A stretch of DNA of 64,000 bases from NCBI RefSeq assembly GCF_016587355.1, contig NZ_BNJF01000001.1, positions 2,430,501 to 2,494,500 on the forward strand, written 5' to 3'. Under the pieces are notes generated by a model. The model saw nothing but the letters and a program-made list of their open reading frames with translations. It did no database searches and was not told where the DNA came from. The position numbers and the translations under genes were made by a program. Below, in pieces: positions 45,303-56,655 of this stretch. Numbering within the stretch: position 1 is the first letter of the stretch; the number at the start of each line of letters is the position of its first letter. The DNA is from Ktedonospora formicarum (GTDB lineage: Bacteria > Chloroflexota > Ktedonobacteria > Ktedonobacterales > Ktedonobacteraceae).

Positions 45303-46079
45303 ATGGCAGAATACCATTATATCCTCACCGAACGCGATGAGCACGTTGGCATCGTTACCCTGAATCGTCCTAAAGAATTGAACGCGCTCAACTTCCAGCT
45401 TATCGAAGAACTGGCTCATGCGCTAGAGGACTTTGATCGCGATGAAGCGATCCACTGCATCGTTATTACTGGCTCTGGTGAGAAGGCTTTCGCCGCTGGC
45501 GCGGACATCAAAGAGATGGCCGATAAATCGCCCATCGATATGTTACAGGATAGCTCCGATGGCTGGCGACGTATCAAACGCGTGCGTACCCCTCTTATCG
45601 CGGCGGTTGGTGGTTACGCTCTCGGTGGCGGCTGCGAACTTGTTATGACCTGCGATATGATTGTTGCCTCAGAAAACGCCCGCTTCGGGCAGCCTGAGAT
45701 CCTCATAGGTGTGATCCCTGGCGCGGGTGGCACCCAGCGCCTGACACGCGCTATCGGCAAATATCGCGCGATGGAGATGATACTTACAGGAGCCCAAATC
45801 CCCGCTCAGGAGCTTGCTGATCTTGGTCTTGTGAATCGCGTAGTTCCCAAAGGTAAACACTTGGATGCCGCCCTTGAGTTGGCACACAAGGTTGCAGAGC
45901 AGGCCCCTATAGCTGCTCGCCTGGCGAAAGAGTCTATCCTGGCTGCTTTTGAGACCCCCCTGGCGGATGGCCTGGAAATCGAGCAAAAGAATTTCTCCTT
46001 ACTCTTCGCCACTGAAGATATGCGCGAGGGCATGCGCGCCTTCATAGAAAAGCGCAAAGCCGAGTTCAAAGGCAGGTAG
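45303..46079 (+). CDS. Enoyl-CoA hydratase/isomerase (crotonase family)
   Basis: The 258-residue protein has all crotonase landmarks: AFAAGADIKEM (oxyanion hole), GYALGGGCELVMTCDMIVAS, PEILIGVIPGAGGTQRL with the catalytic-glutamate region. It would hydrate trans-2-enoyl-CoA in beta-oxidation or butyrate-type pathways. The ATG at 45303 is preferred because AAGGAG (45292-45297) lies between it and an upstream in-frame ATG at 45285. The thiolase gene begins 3 bp after the stop, so the two are co-transcribed. Confidence 0.93.
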   Translation: MAEYHYILTERDEHVGIVTLNRPKELNALNFQLIEELAHALEDFDRDEAIHCIVITGSGEKAFAAGADIKEMADKSPIDMLQDSSDGWRRIKRVRTPLIAAVGGYALGGGCELVMTCDMIVASENARFGQPEILIGVIPGAGGTQRLTRAIGKYRAMEMILTGAQIPAQELADLGLVNRVVPKGKHLDAALELAHKVAEQAPIAARLAKESILAAFETPLADGLEIEQKNFSLLFATEDMREGMRAFIEKRKAEFKGR

Positions 46080-46082
46080 ACC

Positions 46083-47278
<1,196 letters not shown>

Positions 47279-47297
47279 ATTGCCTATCATATACCAC

Positions 47298-47341
47298 AAG
47301 GACGCATGCAAATGGTCAACGACCACTAATCATGCGTCCTT
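47298..47341. terminator. Terminator between thiolase and Nudix genes
   Basis: AAGGACGCATG (47298-47308) pairs perfectly with CATGCGTCCTT (47331-47341), followed by CTTGC. It lies between convergent genes. Confidence 0.65.
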
Positions 47342-47387
47342 CTTGCGCCATTGCAAATATTTCCAGCTTCAGGCTACAATCATCCAC

Positions 47388-47870
47388 CTACTTGACATAG
47401 ATCTCTTCCCCCTGTAACGCGGAGACATAGGCTTCACGCAACTTGGGAACTGTTTCATAATCAGCCATCCTGTCCGGCTCGATCCAGCGCATATCTGTTG
47501 CCTCCCAGTCAATGACGACGGCATCGTCAGTCTCGACCTCAAAGAGGAAAGGATGGACATAGAAATGGCGTCCCAACTCCTGATCAACATGCTCTACCAC
47601 GCCTCCACGTCGCAGCATTCGAAGTTGCGCCTGCGTTAACCCGGTTTCCTCCTGTATCTCGGTGTAGGCTTGCTGTTCAGGTGTTACCCCCTCCTCAACA
47701 AAGCCACTAATACCAGCCCAGCGACCATGATAGCTACCAACCTGCTGACTCCTTCGAACCAGAAGTAGTCGTATCTCATCGCCTTCTCTCTTCTGAAGAA
47801 AACATGTCACAACATGGGTTGGGCGTAGAACCGATTTCGGTACTGCCTTCTTCGAACTTTGAACATTCAT
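47388..47870 (-). CDS. Nudix hydrolase with an altered Nudix box
   Basis: The 160-residue protein has the Nudix fold (THVVTCFLQKREGDEIRLLL, GRWAGISGFVEEGVTP, YTEIQEETGL). Compared with the box Gx5Ex7REUxEExGU, the first Glu is Val and the Arg is Thr, while the EE pair that binds metal is kept. Family members hydrolyse nucleoside diphosphates linked to another group; with these changes the activity is uncertain. A repeat copy (F) lies 43 bp upstream. Confidence 0.85.
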   Translation of the reverse strand: MNVQSSKKAVPKSVLRPTHVVTCFLQKREGDEIRLLLVRRSQQVGSYHGRWAGISGFVEEGVTPEQQAYTEIQEETGLTQAQLRMLRRGGVVEHVDQELGRHFYVHPFLFEVETDDAVVIDWEATDMRWIEPDRMADYETVPKLREAYVSALQGEEIYVK

Positions 47871-47912
47871 CGGCCTTCCTACCTCTCTGCACTTTCCAGG
47901 TTAGTATCTCTC

Positions 47913-47961
47913 CGAAAACCTGAGCGCGCCTTGCCTCCACATGAGGGTCTGCACGCCCGTG
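47913..47961 (-). repeat. Dispersed palindromic element, copy F (right part)
   Basis: CGAAAACCTGAGCGCGCCTTG on the plus strand is the reverse complement of the element's right end as in copy D (GGCGC-CTCAGGTTTTCG), with CCTCAT-type sequence beyond. It is in sense orientation to the minus-strand Nudix gene. Confidence 0.6.
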
Positions 47962-48167
47962 TAAGCTGCATTGCCCCCCTCCAAAGAGAGCGCAACACAC
48001 AGCATTCCTGGTCACATAAAAATCTCTAGTACGATGACAGCTACAAGTAATTTCCGTTATACTAACTACATTACATCTGAAATCAAGGGTGGCATAGAAA
48101 AACTCCCTGCTAAGGGCAATTTTCTCGCTTACCCGCTTTATGCCACGCAAAACCCTCATTACAGGTA

Positions 48168-49466
48168 ATGAATTACATGAACTTACATCCGTCAACTGTC
48201 ACAACAAGAGGCTCTATTCCTGATAGTACCACTGATAACCGTCAGGCATGGTATGCGTTTCTGCTCCCCTGGTGGAAAGCAGCACAAAACATCCTTTTCT
48301 TATACTTTATCACACGCCTGATCTTTCTTCTTCTTACCTATTTCGGTGCTTCTCTCTTCCTACTTCCCAACTATTCAATTGAGCACCTTAACCTTGAGGA
48401 TGCATTCCATATGTGGTATCGCTGGGATACGGTTCGCTTTCTTACCATCGCTACCGATGGCTACACGAAGGTCCAGTATGCTGCCTTTTTCCCCCTCTAC
48501 CCAGCGCTGACCGCTCTACTCAGCCATATCATGCCCTTTCAAAGCTTGCTCCTCTCCGCCATGCTTATCTCAAACATAGCTGCTCTTGGGATGATGCTGG
48601 TACTCTATCGCTTTGTCGAGACCGAATTCGGTATTGAGACAGCTCGGCGAACTGTCCTTTATCAGGCCATCTTCCCAACCGCGTTCTTCTTCTTCTCTGG
48701 CTATAACGAGTCTCTCTTTATTTTTCTGATGCTTTGCTGCATCTATGCGCTACGCCGTGGAGCCTGGTGGTTTGCCGGACTCTTTGGCTTCCTGGCAGCT
48801 CTCAGTCGATCCATCGCGATTCTGCTTCTTCTGATCTTTGTCTGCGAATATGTGCGCCAACACTGGCCCACTTTACGCGCCCAACTACGCCCACTCAATC
48901 TCAAGGCACTTTTCGCTCACATTCCAACATTGTTCCCAGCTCTCTTCATTCCTTTAGGGCTGGTTATTTATATGCTTGGGCTTACGGTACACCTGGGCGA
49001 TCCACTGGCCTTCTCCCACGCGCAGGTTGACTGGCGGACAGGTCTTGTCATACCTGGCATGGCTCTCTATCAATCCATCGAACAGATCATCATCCACTAT
49101 CCCTTGAGCTTCTCTACACCTCATGTTCTCATCGATTTTGGCTTCTTTATGGGATGTGCCGCACTCTTTTTTCTGGCAATCTTTAGTCATGACCGCTTCG
49201 CGCGAGATCAATGGCCGCTCCTAGTTTTCTGGGGTTTCGCTCTCCTCTATGCGATCCTCTGGCCGGGTGTTCCAGGCCTCCCTGGACAGGGCTATGATCC
49301 TATGCCCTCAACACAACGCTTTGTACTCGAAATCTTTATGGCCTTTATCATGCTCGCGCGCCTGAGCATCCGCCATCCCAGGCTGCACCTGAGTTACGTC
49401 CTGCTCGCTCTGCCCTTTCTAGCCGTCCTGACTCTTCAGTTCCTTCTGGGATACTGGACTGTTTAA
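48168..49466 (+). CDS. PIG-V-like membrane glycosyltransferase
   Basis: The 432-residue protein has about ten membrane helices. Its first outside loop has the GT-C signature of the PIG-V family: MWYRWDTVRFLTIATDGYTK (RWD...GY), then FFPLYPALTALL. FSGYNESLFIFLMLCCIYAL and SRSIAILLLL follow as in that family. Such enzymes add mannose from a polyprenyl-phosphate donor on the outer face of the membrane; here a role in glycolipid or wall glycan synthesis is inferred. The start could also be an ATG at 48177. It ends in a hairpin at 49473-49515. Confidence 0.82.
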   Translation: MNYMNLHPSTVTTRGSIPDSTTDNRQAWYAFLLPWWKAAQNILFLYFITRLIFLLLTYFGASLFLLPNYSIEHLNLEDAFHMWYRWDTVRFLTIATDGYTKVQYAAFFPLYPALTALLSHIMPFQSLLLSAMLISNIAALGMMLVLYRFVETEFGIETARRTVLYQAIFPTAFFFFSGYNESLFIFLMLCCIYALRRGAWWFAGLFGFLAALSRSIAILLLLIFVCEYVRQHWPTLRAQLRPLNLKALFAHIPTLFPALFIPLGLVIYMLGLTVHLGDPLAFSHAQVDWRTGLVIPGMALYQSIEQIIIHYPLSFSTPHVLIDFGFFMGCAALFFLAIFSHDRFARDQWPLLVFWGFALLYAILWPGVPGLPGQGYDPMPSTQRFVLEIFMAFIMLARLSIRHPRLHLSYVLLALPFLAVLTLQFLLGYWTV

Positions 49467-49472
49467 TCTCCT

Positions 49473-49515
49473 ATCTCTTCTCACTCTCCATAATGTAGAG
49501 AGTGAGAAGAGATAC
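49473..49515. terminator. Hairpin after the PIG-V-like gene
   Basis: TATCTCTTCTCACTCTC (49473-49489) pairs with GAGAGTGAGAAGAGATA (49499-49515), a perfect 17-bp stem. Confidence 0.7.
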
Positions 49516-49997
49516 CACCTGATATAGAATGAGATTATACTTTCCCTTTGGGAAATGGCCTCTTTCTCACTCCATCCCCCATCTTTCGTCCTTGACGTAT
49601 CGTCAACACTCTTATATAGTATGCTTGGCACATCGTATGCCTTCTTATACATAGCGAGCGTACGCATACCTGTACGTTTCCTTGTATGATTCAATGTACG
49701 CTTTCTCGCACACCAAGCTATACTATGCAACGAGATGCAATCGTACATATTCCGCGCACCCCCCTAGAGAAGGTTCGCAGAAAATACACCTTTTATCTTT
49801 CTATAATGTATAATTCGATTGTACGTTCCATCTCTTTCGCTAAAGCCATGAAAGCACACCATTGAAGATCATCATATCAATGGCACTATTCCATTCTGCA
49901 TTGTATTCTTGCAATTTTGATGGAATGACAAATTTATACTGCTATTCCCAAGCCTGAAATGGCCTGTTTACCTTGTACGACCGGGAGGTAGGCCGTC
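49516..49997. other. Intergenic stretch upstream of RNase Y with repeated TGTACG
   Basis: No gene recognised. Four TGTACG-type hexamers lie at 49671, 49695, 49742 (reverse) and 49820, plus a related CGTACG at 49659. They may be binding sites or chance. Two TATAAT sequences (49802, 49809) have no convincing -35 partner. Confidence 0.35.
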
Positions 49998-51551
49998 GTG
50001 TCATCACAAACTATCATTGTATCCATGATCGCTTTAGTCGTTGGTGCTATTTTGGCCCTTTGCGTTGGTTATCTCTATGGAAAAACAAAGAGTAAAGCCA
50101 ACTACGAAACCAATTTGCGCGAACTACGCGAGAAAAGCGAACAGAAATTATTAGATGTTCAGACCGAACAAAGGCAAGCCCTGCGCGAAGCACGTGAAGA
50201 GACCGCACGCTTTCGAGCAACTATAGAGAAGGAAAACGCGGAGCGGCGCTCTGAACTTCAACGCCAGGAACATCGCATCCAAACAAAAGAAGAGAATCTA
50301 GAACGCAAGATGGACACCCTTGAACAACGTGACCGCAAGTTAATGAACAAGGAGCGCTCTCTTGACCAGGCGCATGATGAGGTCGAGGATCTTAAACGCC
50401 ATCATCTCAGCGAACTAGAACGTCTCTCGCAAATGACCGAAGAGCAAGCGCGCGAGCTTCTCCTCTCGCGTGTCGAGAGCCAGGTTCGTATCCAGGCAGC
50501 ACAGCGCACACGCATGATCGAAGAGCAAGCACGTGAGGAAGCTGAGGCGCGAGCACGCGAGATCATTACTCTCGCGATTCAACGCTGCGCCTCGGATCAG
50601 GTCGCCGAAGCCGTCGTTTCAGTGGTCCCCCTTCCCAACGACGAAATGAAGGGGCGCATTATCGGGCGCGAGGGCCGCAATATTCGCGCGCTTGAAGCCG
50701 CTACAGGCGTCGACCTGATTATTGATGACACGCCAGAGGCGGTCATTCTTTCGGGCTTCGATCCTGTCAGGCGCGAGGTTGCCCGTCTCGCCTTAACCCG
50801 CCTTATCATTGATGGACGTATCCATCCTGCTCGCATCGAAGACGTGGTAGCCAAAGCTCGTCAGGAGGTTGACAGCATCATTCGTGAGGCTGGCGAAAAC
50901 GCTGCGATGGAGGCTAATGTTCATGGCTTGCCCCCAGAACTACTCAAAATTCTGGGTCGCCTCCGCTTCCGCACAAGTTACGGACAGAACGTGCTCTTCC
51001 ACTCAGTAGAAGTCTCGATTCTGGCCGCGACCATTGCTCACGAAATGGGTGCCGATGTCAATGTGTGCAAGACCGCAGCCCTGCTCCATGATATGGGTAA
51101 AGCTATCGACCAGGAAGTTGAAGGTCCACACGCCATTATTGGTGGTGAGGTAGTACGCCGCTTCGGTAAATCACCGCGCATTGTTCATGCCATTGTGGCT
51201 CACCACGCCAGCGAAACTGAGCCGCAAACGCTCGAAGCCGCTATCGTGCAGGCCGCTGACGCGATCTCGGCAGCTCGTCCTGGAGCACGGCGCGAAACCG
51301 TTGATCTCTACATTAAGCGTCTCGAAGCGCTTGAATATATCGCCAACTCATTCACAGGCGTAGAGAAATCCTTTGCGATTCAGGCAGGGCGCGAGATTCG
51401 CATTATTGTGAAACCTGAGGAGGTTGACGAATTTACCGCCTCACAACTCGCTAGTGAGATCGCGCACAAGATTGAGGAGAGCCTCGATTACCCAGGGCAG
51501 ATTAAGGTCTGTGTTGTTCGCGAAACTCGTTCTGTCGACTACGCTCGCTAG
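49998..51551 (+). CDS. rny: Ribonuclease Y
   Basis: The 517-residue membrane endoribonuclease starts mRNA decay in many Gram-positive-type bacteria. It has an N-terminal membrane helix (about 5-26), a long coiled coil (about 30-185), a KH RNA-binding domain ([20 protein letters not shown], near 215) and an HD catalytic domain ([10 protein letters not shown] with His364-Asp365; [20 protein letters not shown]). Length and order match the family. The start is GTG, supported by GGGAGGT eight bases upstream. A frameshifted PHP gene follows. Confidence 0.96.
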   Translation: MSSQTIIVSMIALVVGAILALCVGYLYGKTKSKANYETNLRELREKSEQKLLDVQTEQRQALREAREETARFRATIEKENAERRSELQRQEHRIQTKEENLERKMDTLEQRDRKLMNKERSLDQAHDEVEDLKRHHLSELERLSQMTEEQARELLLSRVESQVRIQAAQRTRMIEEQAREEAEARAREIITLAIQRCASDQVAEAVVSVVPLPNDEMKGRIIGREGRNIRALEAATGVDLIIDDTPEAVILSGFDPVRREVARLALTRLIIDGRIHPARIEDVVAKARQEVDSIIREAGENAAMEANVHGLPPELLKILGRLRFRTSYGQNVLFHSVEVSILAATIAHEMGADVNVCKTAALLHDMGKAIDQEVEGPHAIIGGEVVRRFGKSPRIVHAIVAHHASETEPQTLEAAIVQAADAISAARPGARRETVDLYIKRLEALEYIANSFTGVEKSFAIQAGREIRIIVKPEEVDEFTASQLASEIAHKIEESLDYPGQIKVCVVRETRSVDYAR

Positions 51552-51631
51552 CGCCAGTGGACAAGAGATGGTTACTCCGTTATCAAGATGATAACAAGAA
51601 AATTCATTGCGCTCCTGGCATTCACTCCATA

Positions 51632-51677
51632 TGAATGGTGTAATATATCTTCATCGAAGGCTATATTACACCATTCA
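51632..51677. terminator. Perfect 16-bp hairpin after rny
   Basis: TGAATGGTGTAATATA (51632-51647) pairs exactly with TATATTACACCATTCA (51662-51677). It lies between rny and the PHP gene, without a T-run; terminator or mRNA processing site. Confidence 0.5.
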
Positions 51678-51695
51678 AACTATATAAGGGGGACC

Positions 51696-52573
51696 ATGGC
51701 TAATACCGTTGATTTACACACTCATTCGACCGCTTCAGATGGCATCTATGCACCAGCAGAACTTCTCCGTCAGGCACATGCGGTCGGGCTTACGACGCTA
51801 GCCCTTACCGATCACGACACTAGCGATGGCCTGGATGAAGCTATAGAGGCTGGGAAAGCCCTTGGCATTGATGTCATCCCTGGCATTGAGCTCAATACTG
51901 ATGTAGATGGCAATGAAATCCACATGCTCGGCTATTTTATCGAGTACAAACGCCCGGCGTTTCAGGCAATTCTAAAACGCCTGCGAGACTCACGGGTCCA
52001 CCGTGGGCAACGCATGGTCGAGAAGCTCAATGAGGCTGGCATTCACATTACTTGGGAACAGGTACGCGCCATCGCGCAAGGCTCGGTAGGGCGCCCACAC
52101 GTAGCACGAGCCCTGATGGATGCCGGCTATGTACGAAGCATTCCAGAGGCATTTGAAAAGTATATCGGCAATGGTTGTGTAGGCTATGTCCCCGTTATCG
52201 GCTCACTTCAGAAGATGCGGTGCGTCTAATTGCCAGCGCGAATGGGCTACCCGTTGTTGCGCACCCTTTTGATTATCCAGGTCTCACTCGCATGCGCGAA
52301 TGGTTACCGCAATTGCGCAAAGCCGGGTTAGTAGGGCTGGAAACCTATTATGGTTACTACTCGCCCGAACAAGAAAAGGCCATAAAACAACTGGCCGACA
52401 AGTATGATCTGATCCCGACCGGAGGAACGGACTTCCACGGTCCAGGCATTCACCCAACGCCATTAGGTGGTCGCTACGTCCCCTATGCGGCAGTGGAGCG
52501 CCTGAAGGCGGCTTCGGCCCAACGACAGGGACAAGAGCCGCCTACGTTTGAACTTCCACCCCCCACCGAGTAG
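51696..52573 (+). pseudogene. PHP-domain phosphoesterase, frameshifted
   Basis: The ATG at 51696 (after AAGGGGGG) gives a PHP-domain start: VDLHTHSTASDGIYAP, LALTDHDTSDGL and GIELNTDVDGNEIHMLGYF, typical of YciV/TrpH-type phosphoesterases that act on nucleoside 3',5'-bisphosphates or short RNA. At CCCC (52190-52193) the reading moves to the frame one base back, which continues YRLTSEDAVRLIASANGLPV, VAHPFDYPGL and TGGTDFHGPGIHP to 52573. One extra C restores a protein of about 292 residues. As written, the last metal-binding motif is lost. Real mutation or undercall. Confidence 0.82.
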
Positions 52574-52584
52574 TGTCTCAGATC

Positions 52585-52619
52585 GAGGCTATCTCACTCT
52601 AGACGCGCCAGATAGCCTC
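52585..52619. terminator. Hairpin between the PHP and biotin carboxylase genes
   Basis: GAGGCTATCT (52585-52594) pairs with AGATAGCCTC (52610-52619). It overlaps the 3' end of the minus-strand biotin carboxylase gene. Confidence 0.5.
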
Positions 52620-54167
52620 TTTCCACCCTCTTTCTCGCCAGTGACTTCGCTTCTCCTGGCTCTCTTCCGCCGGATGCTTTCTTAAACGCTCTTCCCGCGC
52701 ACGCGTCTCCATCAGCAAGCTAGCCGCGATGGCGGCGATTTGCTCACTGCTTGGCTCGCTTTCGTTTGCCTGTTCCTCCGCAAGCTGTTTCTCTTTGCGC
52801 GTATCCCACTCCTCCGCGATATAGTCGGTTGACATATCTCCAGCGATAAAGCGGGGCTGCTCCATTAACCAGCTAGCAAAAGGCAGTGTCGTCCGCACAC
52901 CCACGATCTTGTATTCCGCCAATGCCCGCCGCATACGCGCAATAGCCTGCGCGCGATCCTTTCCCCAGACAATGAGCTTGGAGAGCAAAGGATCATAATA
53001 CAGGGGCACTTGCAAACCAGCGTAGAGGCTGCTATCGACACGGACTCCAGGGCCGCTTGGTTCCTGTAGAGCTGTCACAATCCCTGTCGCGGGAAGGAAG
53101 CGATTATCTGGGTCTTCAGCAGAGACACGACACTCAATAGCTGACCCACGCAATACAATATCATCCTGGGTAAAAGAGAGCGGTAGTCCAGCAGCAACGC
53201 GCAACTGCTCTTGCACTAAATCGACACCAGTACACCACTCAGTGACTGGATGCTCAACCTGGACGCGCGCATTCACTTCCAGGAAATAAAAACTACGATC
53301 TGGTCCCACCAGGAACTCAGCGGTTCCCGCGTTAACATAACCAATAGAGCGGATCAACTGTAACGTAGCTGAGGTCATCTGTTCGCGCAACTCAGCATCC
53401 ATAATTGGCGATGGACATTCCTCAATGAGTTTCTGATGGCGACGCTGAATACTACACTCACGCTCACCTAGGTGAACCACATTGCCATGCGTATCCGCGA
53501 TAAACTGCACCTCGATATGACGCGCTGGCGTAATAGCCTTCTCCAGGTAGACACGCGCATCTCCAAAAGCGCTCTGTGCCTCACTGCGTGCCGCTCGTAA
53601 GGATGAGAGTAGCTCTCTCTCCTCACGCACCAGGCGGATTCCCTTGCCACCACCTCCGGCGGCGGCCTTCAGGAGAATCGGATAACCCAGATCTCTCGCT
53701 GTCTCCAGCGCAAGTTGGTTATCCTCCACATCTGACATAGCACCGGGTACTATCGGCACGCCAGCGGCTTTGGCGGTTCGGCGAGCGGCGGTCTTCTCTC
53801 CCATAGCGAGCTGTGCCTCCACTGGAGGCCCCACAAAAATTAAACCCGCACGCTGGCAAGCACGCACGAACTCAGCATTCTCTGCTAGAAAGCCATAGCC
53901 CGGATGCACAGCCTCCGCACCAGAACGCTCTGCGACCTCTATAAGCGCGGGAATATTCAGATAGCTTTGGGTAGCTTGAGCTGGCCCGATATGATAAGCC
54001 TCATCCGCCATACGCACATGTAAGGCATCGCGGTCAACATCACTATATACAGCTACGCTCCGCAAACCCAACTCACGGCATGCACGTATTACGCGCAACG
54101 CGATCTCACCACGATTCACAATCAGTACTTTGCGAAACGGCCAGCGGTCAAGAGAATCAACTTGCAT
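52599..54167 (-). CDS. Biotin carboxylase (acetyl/propionyl-CoA carboxylase subunit)
   Basis: The 522-residue protein has the full biotin carboxylase fold: KVLIVNRGEIALRVIRACRE at the N-terminus, AVHPGYGFLAENAEF, the glycine-rich ATP loop in LLKAAAGGGGKGIRLV, FLEVNARVQVEHPVTEWCTG and ALAEYKIVGVRTTLPF. It makes carboxybiotin from ATP and bicarbonate for an acyl-CoA carboxylase. The biotin carrier and carboxyltransferase are not in the window. After about residue 450 there is an unusual charged tail of about 70 residues (KEKQLAEEQANESEPSSEQI, then Arg/Glu-rich). AAGGAG precedes the ATG at 54167. Confidence 0.92.
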   Translation of the reverse strand: MQVDSLDRWPFRKVLIVNRGEIALRVIRACRELGLRSVAVYSDVDRDALHVRMADEAYHIGPAQATQSYLNIPALIEVAERSGAEAVHPGYGFLAENAEFVRACQRAGLIFVGPPVEAQLAMGEKTAARRTAKAAGVPIVPGAMSDVEDNQLALETARDLGYPILLKAAAGGGGKGIRLVREERELLSSLRAARSEAQSAFGDARVYLEKAITPARHIEVQFIADTHGNVVHLGERECSIQRRHQKLIEECPSPIMDAELREQMTSATLQLIRSIGYVNAGTAEFLVGPDRSFYFLEVNARVQVEHPVTEWCTGVDLVQEQLRVAAGLPLSFTQDDIVLRGSAIECRVSAEDPDNRFLPATGIVTALQEPSGPGVRVDSSLYAGLQVPLYYDPLLSKLIVWGKDRAQAIARMRRALAEYKIVGVRTTLPFASWLMEQPRFIAGDMSTDYIAEEWDTRKEKQLAEEQANESEPSSEQIAAIAASLLMETRAREERLRKHPAEESQEKRSHWRERGWKEAIWRV

Positions 54168-54402
54168 ATGAAGGCTCCTTCGACTTCGGTAATTCTTTCA
54201 CGACACAGTATAGCATCACTTGATACTCAAAGACTAGGAAAAATAGGCCACTCTCCTGAGCGAATATTCCTTTTCCATTTAAAGTACGCTACACTCCAAG
54301 GTAGTCTTTACAAATGTGTCTAATACCACCAGGATGAAGTGTGTTGTAACACACAACTCTTTATGACCTTACACCAGCTGCCTGCGGAGGACATAGCTTA
54401 CC

Positions 54403-56649
54403 ATGTTTAGATCCATCGCCAATATTCCAATCTTTCGCCGCCTCTTCTATGCCTTCTTGCTGGCGGCAGTTGTTCCAGGTATCATCATCATCATTCTTGG
54501 ATTCGTCTTCACAAATGCGCTTTCTGGCCGTAGTACAGAACTTCGCTACTCGGCACAAATGGTACAGGATAGCGCTAATGTGAAATCCAAGATCCAGTTG
54601 TTGAGCAACCAGCCGAGCATGAGCTTCCCAGACTGGACCGATGGCAATGCTTCAACGGATCGTGTCAATAATGCTATCGATAATATGCAACAGCAGACAA
54701 CGGACCTGGAACAAACCATCAAGGCTTTCAAGCAGAATTATACGCTTGAGGCTTCACCTCAGATGAAAAGTATTTATAACTCTCTCACAACCGATAGTAG
54801 TGAGACACAGCTTCCACAAGAGCAGAGTCAAAGCCTGGATAATATCACCAATAATCTGTGGCCTGCCTACAAAAACGCTCAGTCAAACTTAATCAAGCAT
54901 CTCCAGAGCCAGCCCAATAACAAGAAACAACTCCAGCAGGATACCGAGACGCTCAATAAACAATACACAGCCCTGGATAAAGGCTGGGCAAGTGTAGATG
55001 CCCAGTCAACAAACGTGAGCGCCCTACTGGCAACCCCTGGCGCCTCGATCACCAATACGCTCATTCTGGCAACTATTATCGCCTTCCTGGTCACCATCAT
55101 GATCGTTATCGTTATCGGTTACATTGTGAACCGCACGATCACCGATCCCCTCCGCCAACTAGCCAACCTGACCAAGCGTATCGCTAAAGGCGAGACCAAC
55201 GCCCGTGCGAACATCCACGGGCGCGATGAGATTTATACCGTCGCGACGTCGATGAATAACATGCTTGACAATATCGTACGCCTGATTCAAGAGACCCAGT
55301 CCCAACGTGACGTTCTCCAGGGACAGGTAGAAAAGCTGGTAAGTGAGGTTAGTGGTGTTGGTGAAGGTGACCTTCGCGTACAGGCTGAAGTGACAGCCGA
55401 CGCCCTTGGTGTTCTGGCCGACTCCTTCAACTATATGGTCGAAGAACTGGGTAGCCTGGTAGTCCGAGTCAAAATGGTGGCTGAAGAGGTTGAGAAATCT
55501 ACGACCTCAACGCTTGATCGCATGACACAACTAGTGGAAACAGGCGATGTACAAATTCATCAAATGGGTGACGCTGAGACTGAAATCGAGCAACTCGCCT
55601 CTTCCAGTCGCCAGGTAGCCGAGCGCTCCCAGGTCCTCTACACTGTCGCTAATCAAGCACGTACCGACGCCCGCTCTGGCAGAAACGCAGTGCAACAGGC
55701 CATTGAGGGTATGGGACGTATCAATGAGAACGTGCAAACGACCGCTATGAAGGTTCAAACGCTAGGGGAACGCTCGCGCGAAATCAATGAGATTGCCGAA
55801 GTTATCTCAGGTATCGCGCATCAGACCAACAGACTCGCTCTCGACGCGGCCATCCAGGCCGCGATGGCCGGTGAAAACGGTAAAGGCTTCGGGGCAGTCG
55901 CGGCTGACATCCGACGTCTGGCGGAGCGCTCAAAAGAGCAGGCCGGTTTCATTAACCGCCTGGTTCGCAGTATTCGTGAAGACATCGGTGCTGTGGCCGT
56001 CTCTATGCAAGATACACAACGTGAAACATCCGGTGGGGCACAGCTCACACAGGAAGCCAGCGTCGCTCTGGGCTCGATCTTCGCCGCCATTGAAAACCAG
56101 GCGCGTGAAATTGATGGTATTAACCAGGTTGCTACTCAGCAGCTTGAGTCAACCAGCGCGGCTGTAAACCTCATGCATGCCGTCTCTGAATCCACACGTC
56201 AAAGCAATACTAGTACACGTAGCGCCTCCGAGAACATGGAACGCCTGGCACGCCTGGTTGAACAGCTACGCGCTTCGGTAGAAGCCTTCAAGCTCCGCGA
56301 AGGCCAGGATTATATCGCGCCTAGCAGCACAACTGGCGTCTCTGCCGAAGAGCTTCCAAATGGCACACTATCACAGTTAAGTGGAACCTTCCGCACTGTT
56401 ACCGCAACAGCTCAGCCGATGTACTCCAATGATTCGGAGAACCGCAACCAGGAAAATGCCTATGCTTTCCGCCAGCTTCCAGGCGCTGGTCAATTCTCCC
56501 CAGCCCCCCAATCCAGTGATTGGAACTGGAACAATAACGCTTTACCGGCAGGTAATAGACAGCCTTTCCCCAGCGAACCCCAGCAAAACGGCAACGGCAA
56601 TGGCTACAATCCCGACTATCAAAACAATTTTAACAATTCCAATTGGTAG
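54403..56649 (+). CDS. Methyl-accepting chemotaxis-type transducer
   Basis: The 748-residue protein has two membrane helices (about 15-38 and 222-246) enclosing a Gln/Asn-rich helical sensor region, a HAMP domain (RTITDPLRQLANLTKRIAKG, about 244-296), a second HAMP-like segment, and a cytoplasmic signalling coil whose tip is ISGIAHQTNRLALDAAIQAA followed by GENGKGFGAVAADIRRLAER. This tip differs from the usual QTNLLALNAAIEAARAGE. The last 110 residues are a Gln/Asn/Pro-rich, probably disordered tail. No CheA, CheW or pilus gene is nearby. Output may be non-flagellar. Confidence 0.92.
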   Translation: MFRSIANIPIFRRLFYAFLLAAVVPGIIIIILGFVFTNALSGRSTELRYSAQMVQDSANVKSKIQLLSNQPSMSFPDWTDGNASTDRVNNAIDNMQQQTTDLEQTIKAFKQNYTLEASPQMKSIYNSLTTDSSETQLPQEQSQSLDNITNNLWPAYKNAQSNLIKHLQSQPNNKKQLQQDTETLNKQYTALDKGWASVDAQSTNVSALLATPGASITNTLILATIIAFLVTIMIVIVIGYIVNRTITDPLRQLANLTKRIAKGETNARANIHGRDEIYTVATSMNNMLDNIVRLIQETQSQRDVLQGQVEKLVSEVSGVGEGDLRVQAEVTADALGVLADSFNYMVEELGSLVVRVKMVAEEVEKSTTSTLDRMTQLVETGDVQIHQMGDAETEIEQLASSSRQVAERSQVLYTVANQARTDARSGRNAVQQAIEGMGRINENVQTTAMKVQTLGERSREINEIAEVISGIAHQTNRLALDAAIQAAMAGENGKGFGAVAADIRRLAERSKEQAGFINRLVRSIREDIGAVAVSMQDTQRETSGGAQLTQEASVALGSIFAAIENQAREIDGINQVATQQLESTSAAVNLMHAVSESTRQSNTSTRSASENMERLARLVEQLRASVEAFKLREGQDYIAPSSTTGVSAEELPNGTLSQLSGTFRTVTATAQPMYSNDSENRNQENAYAFRQLPGAGQFSPAPQSSDWNWNNNALPAGNRQPFPSEPQQNGNGNGYNPDYQNNFNNSNW

Positions 56650-56655
56650 CATAGA

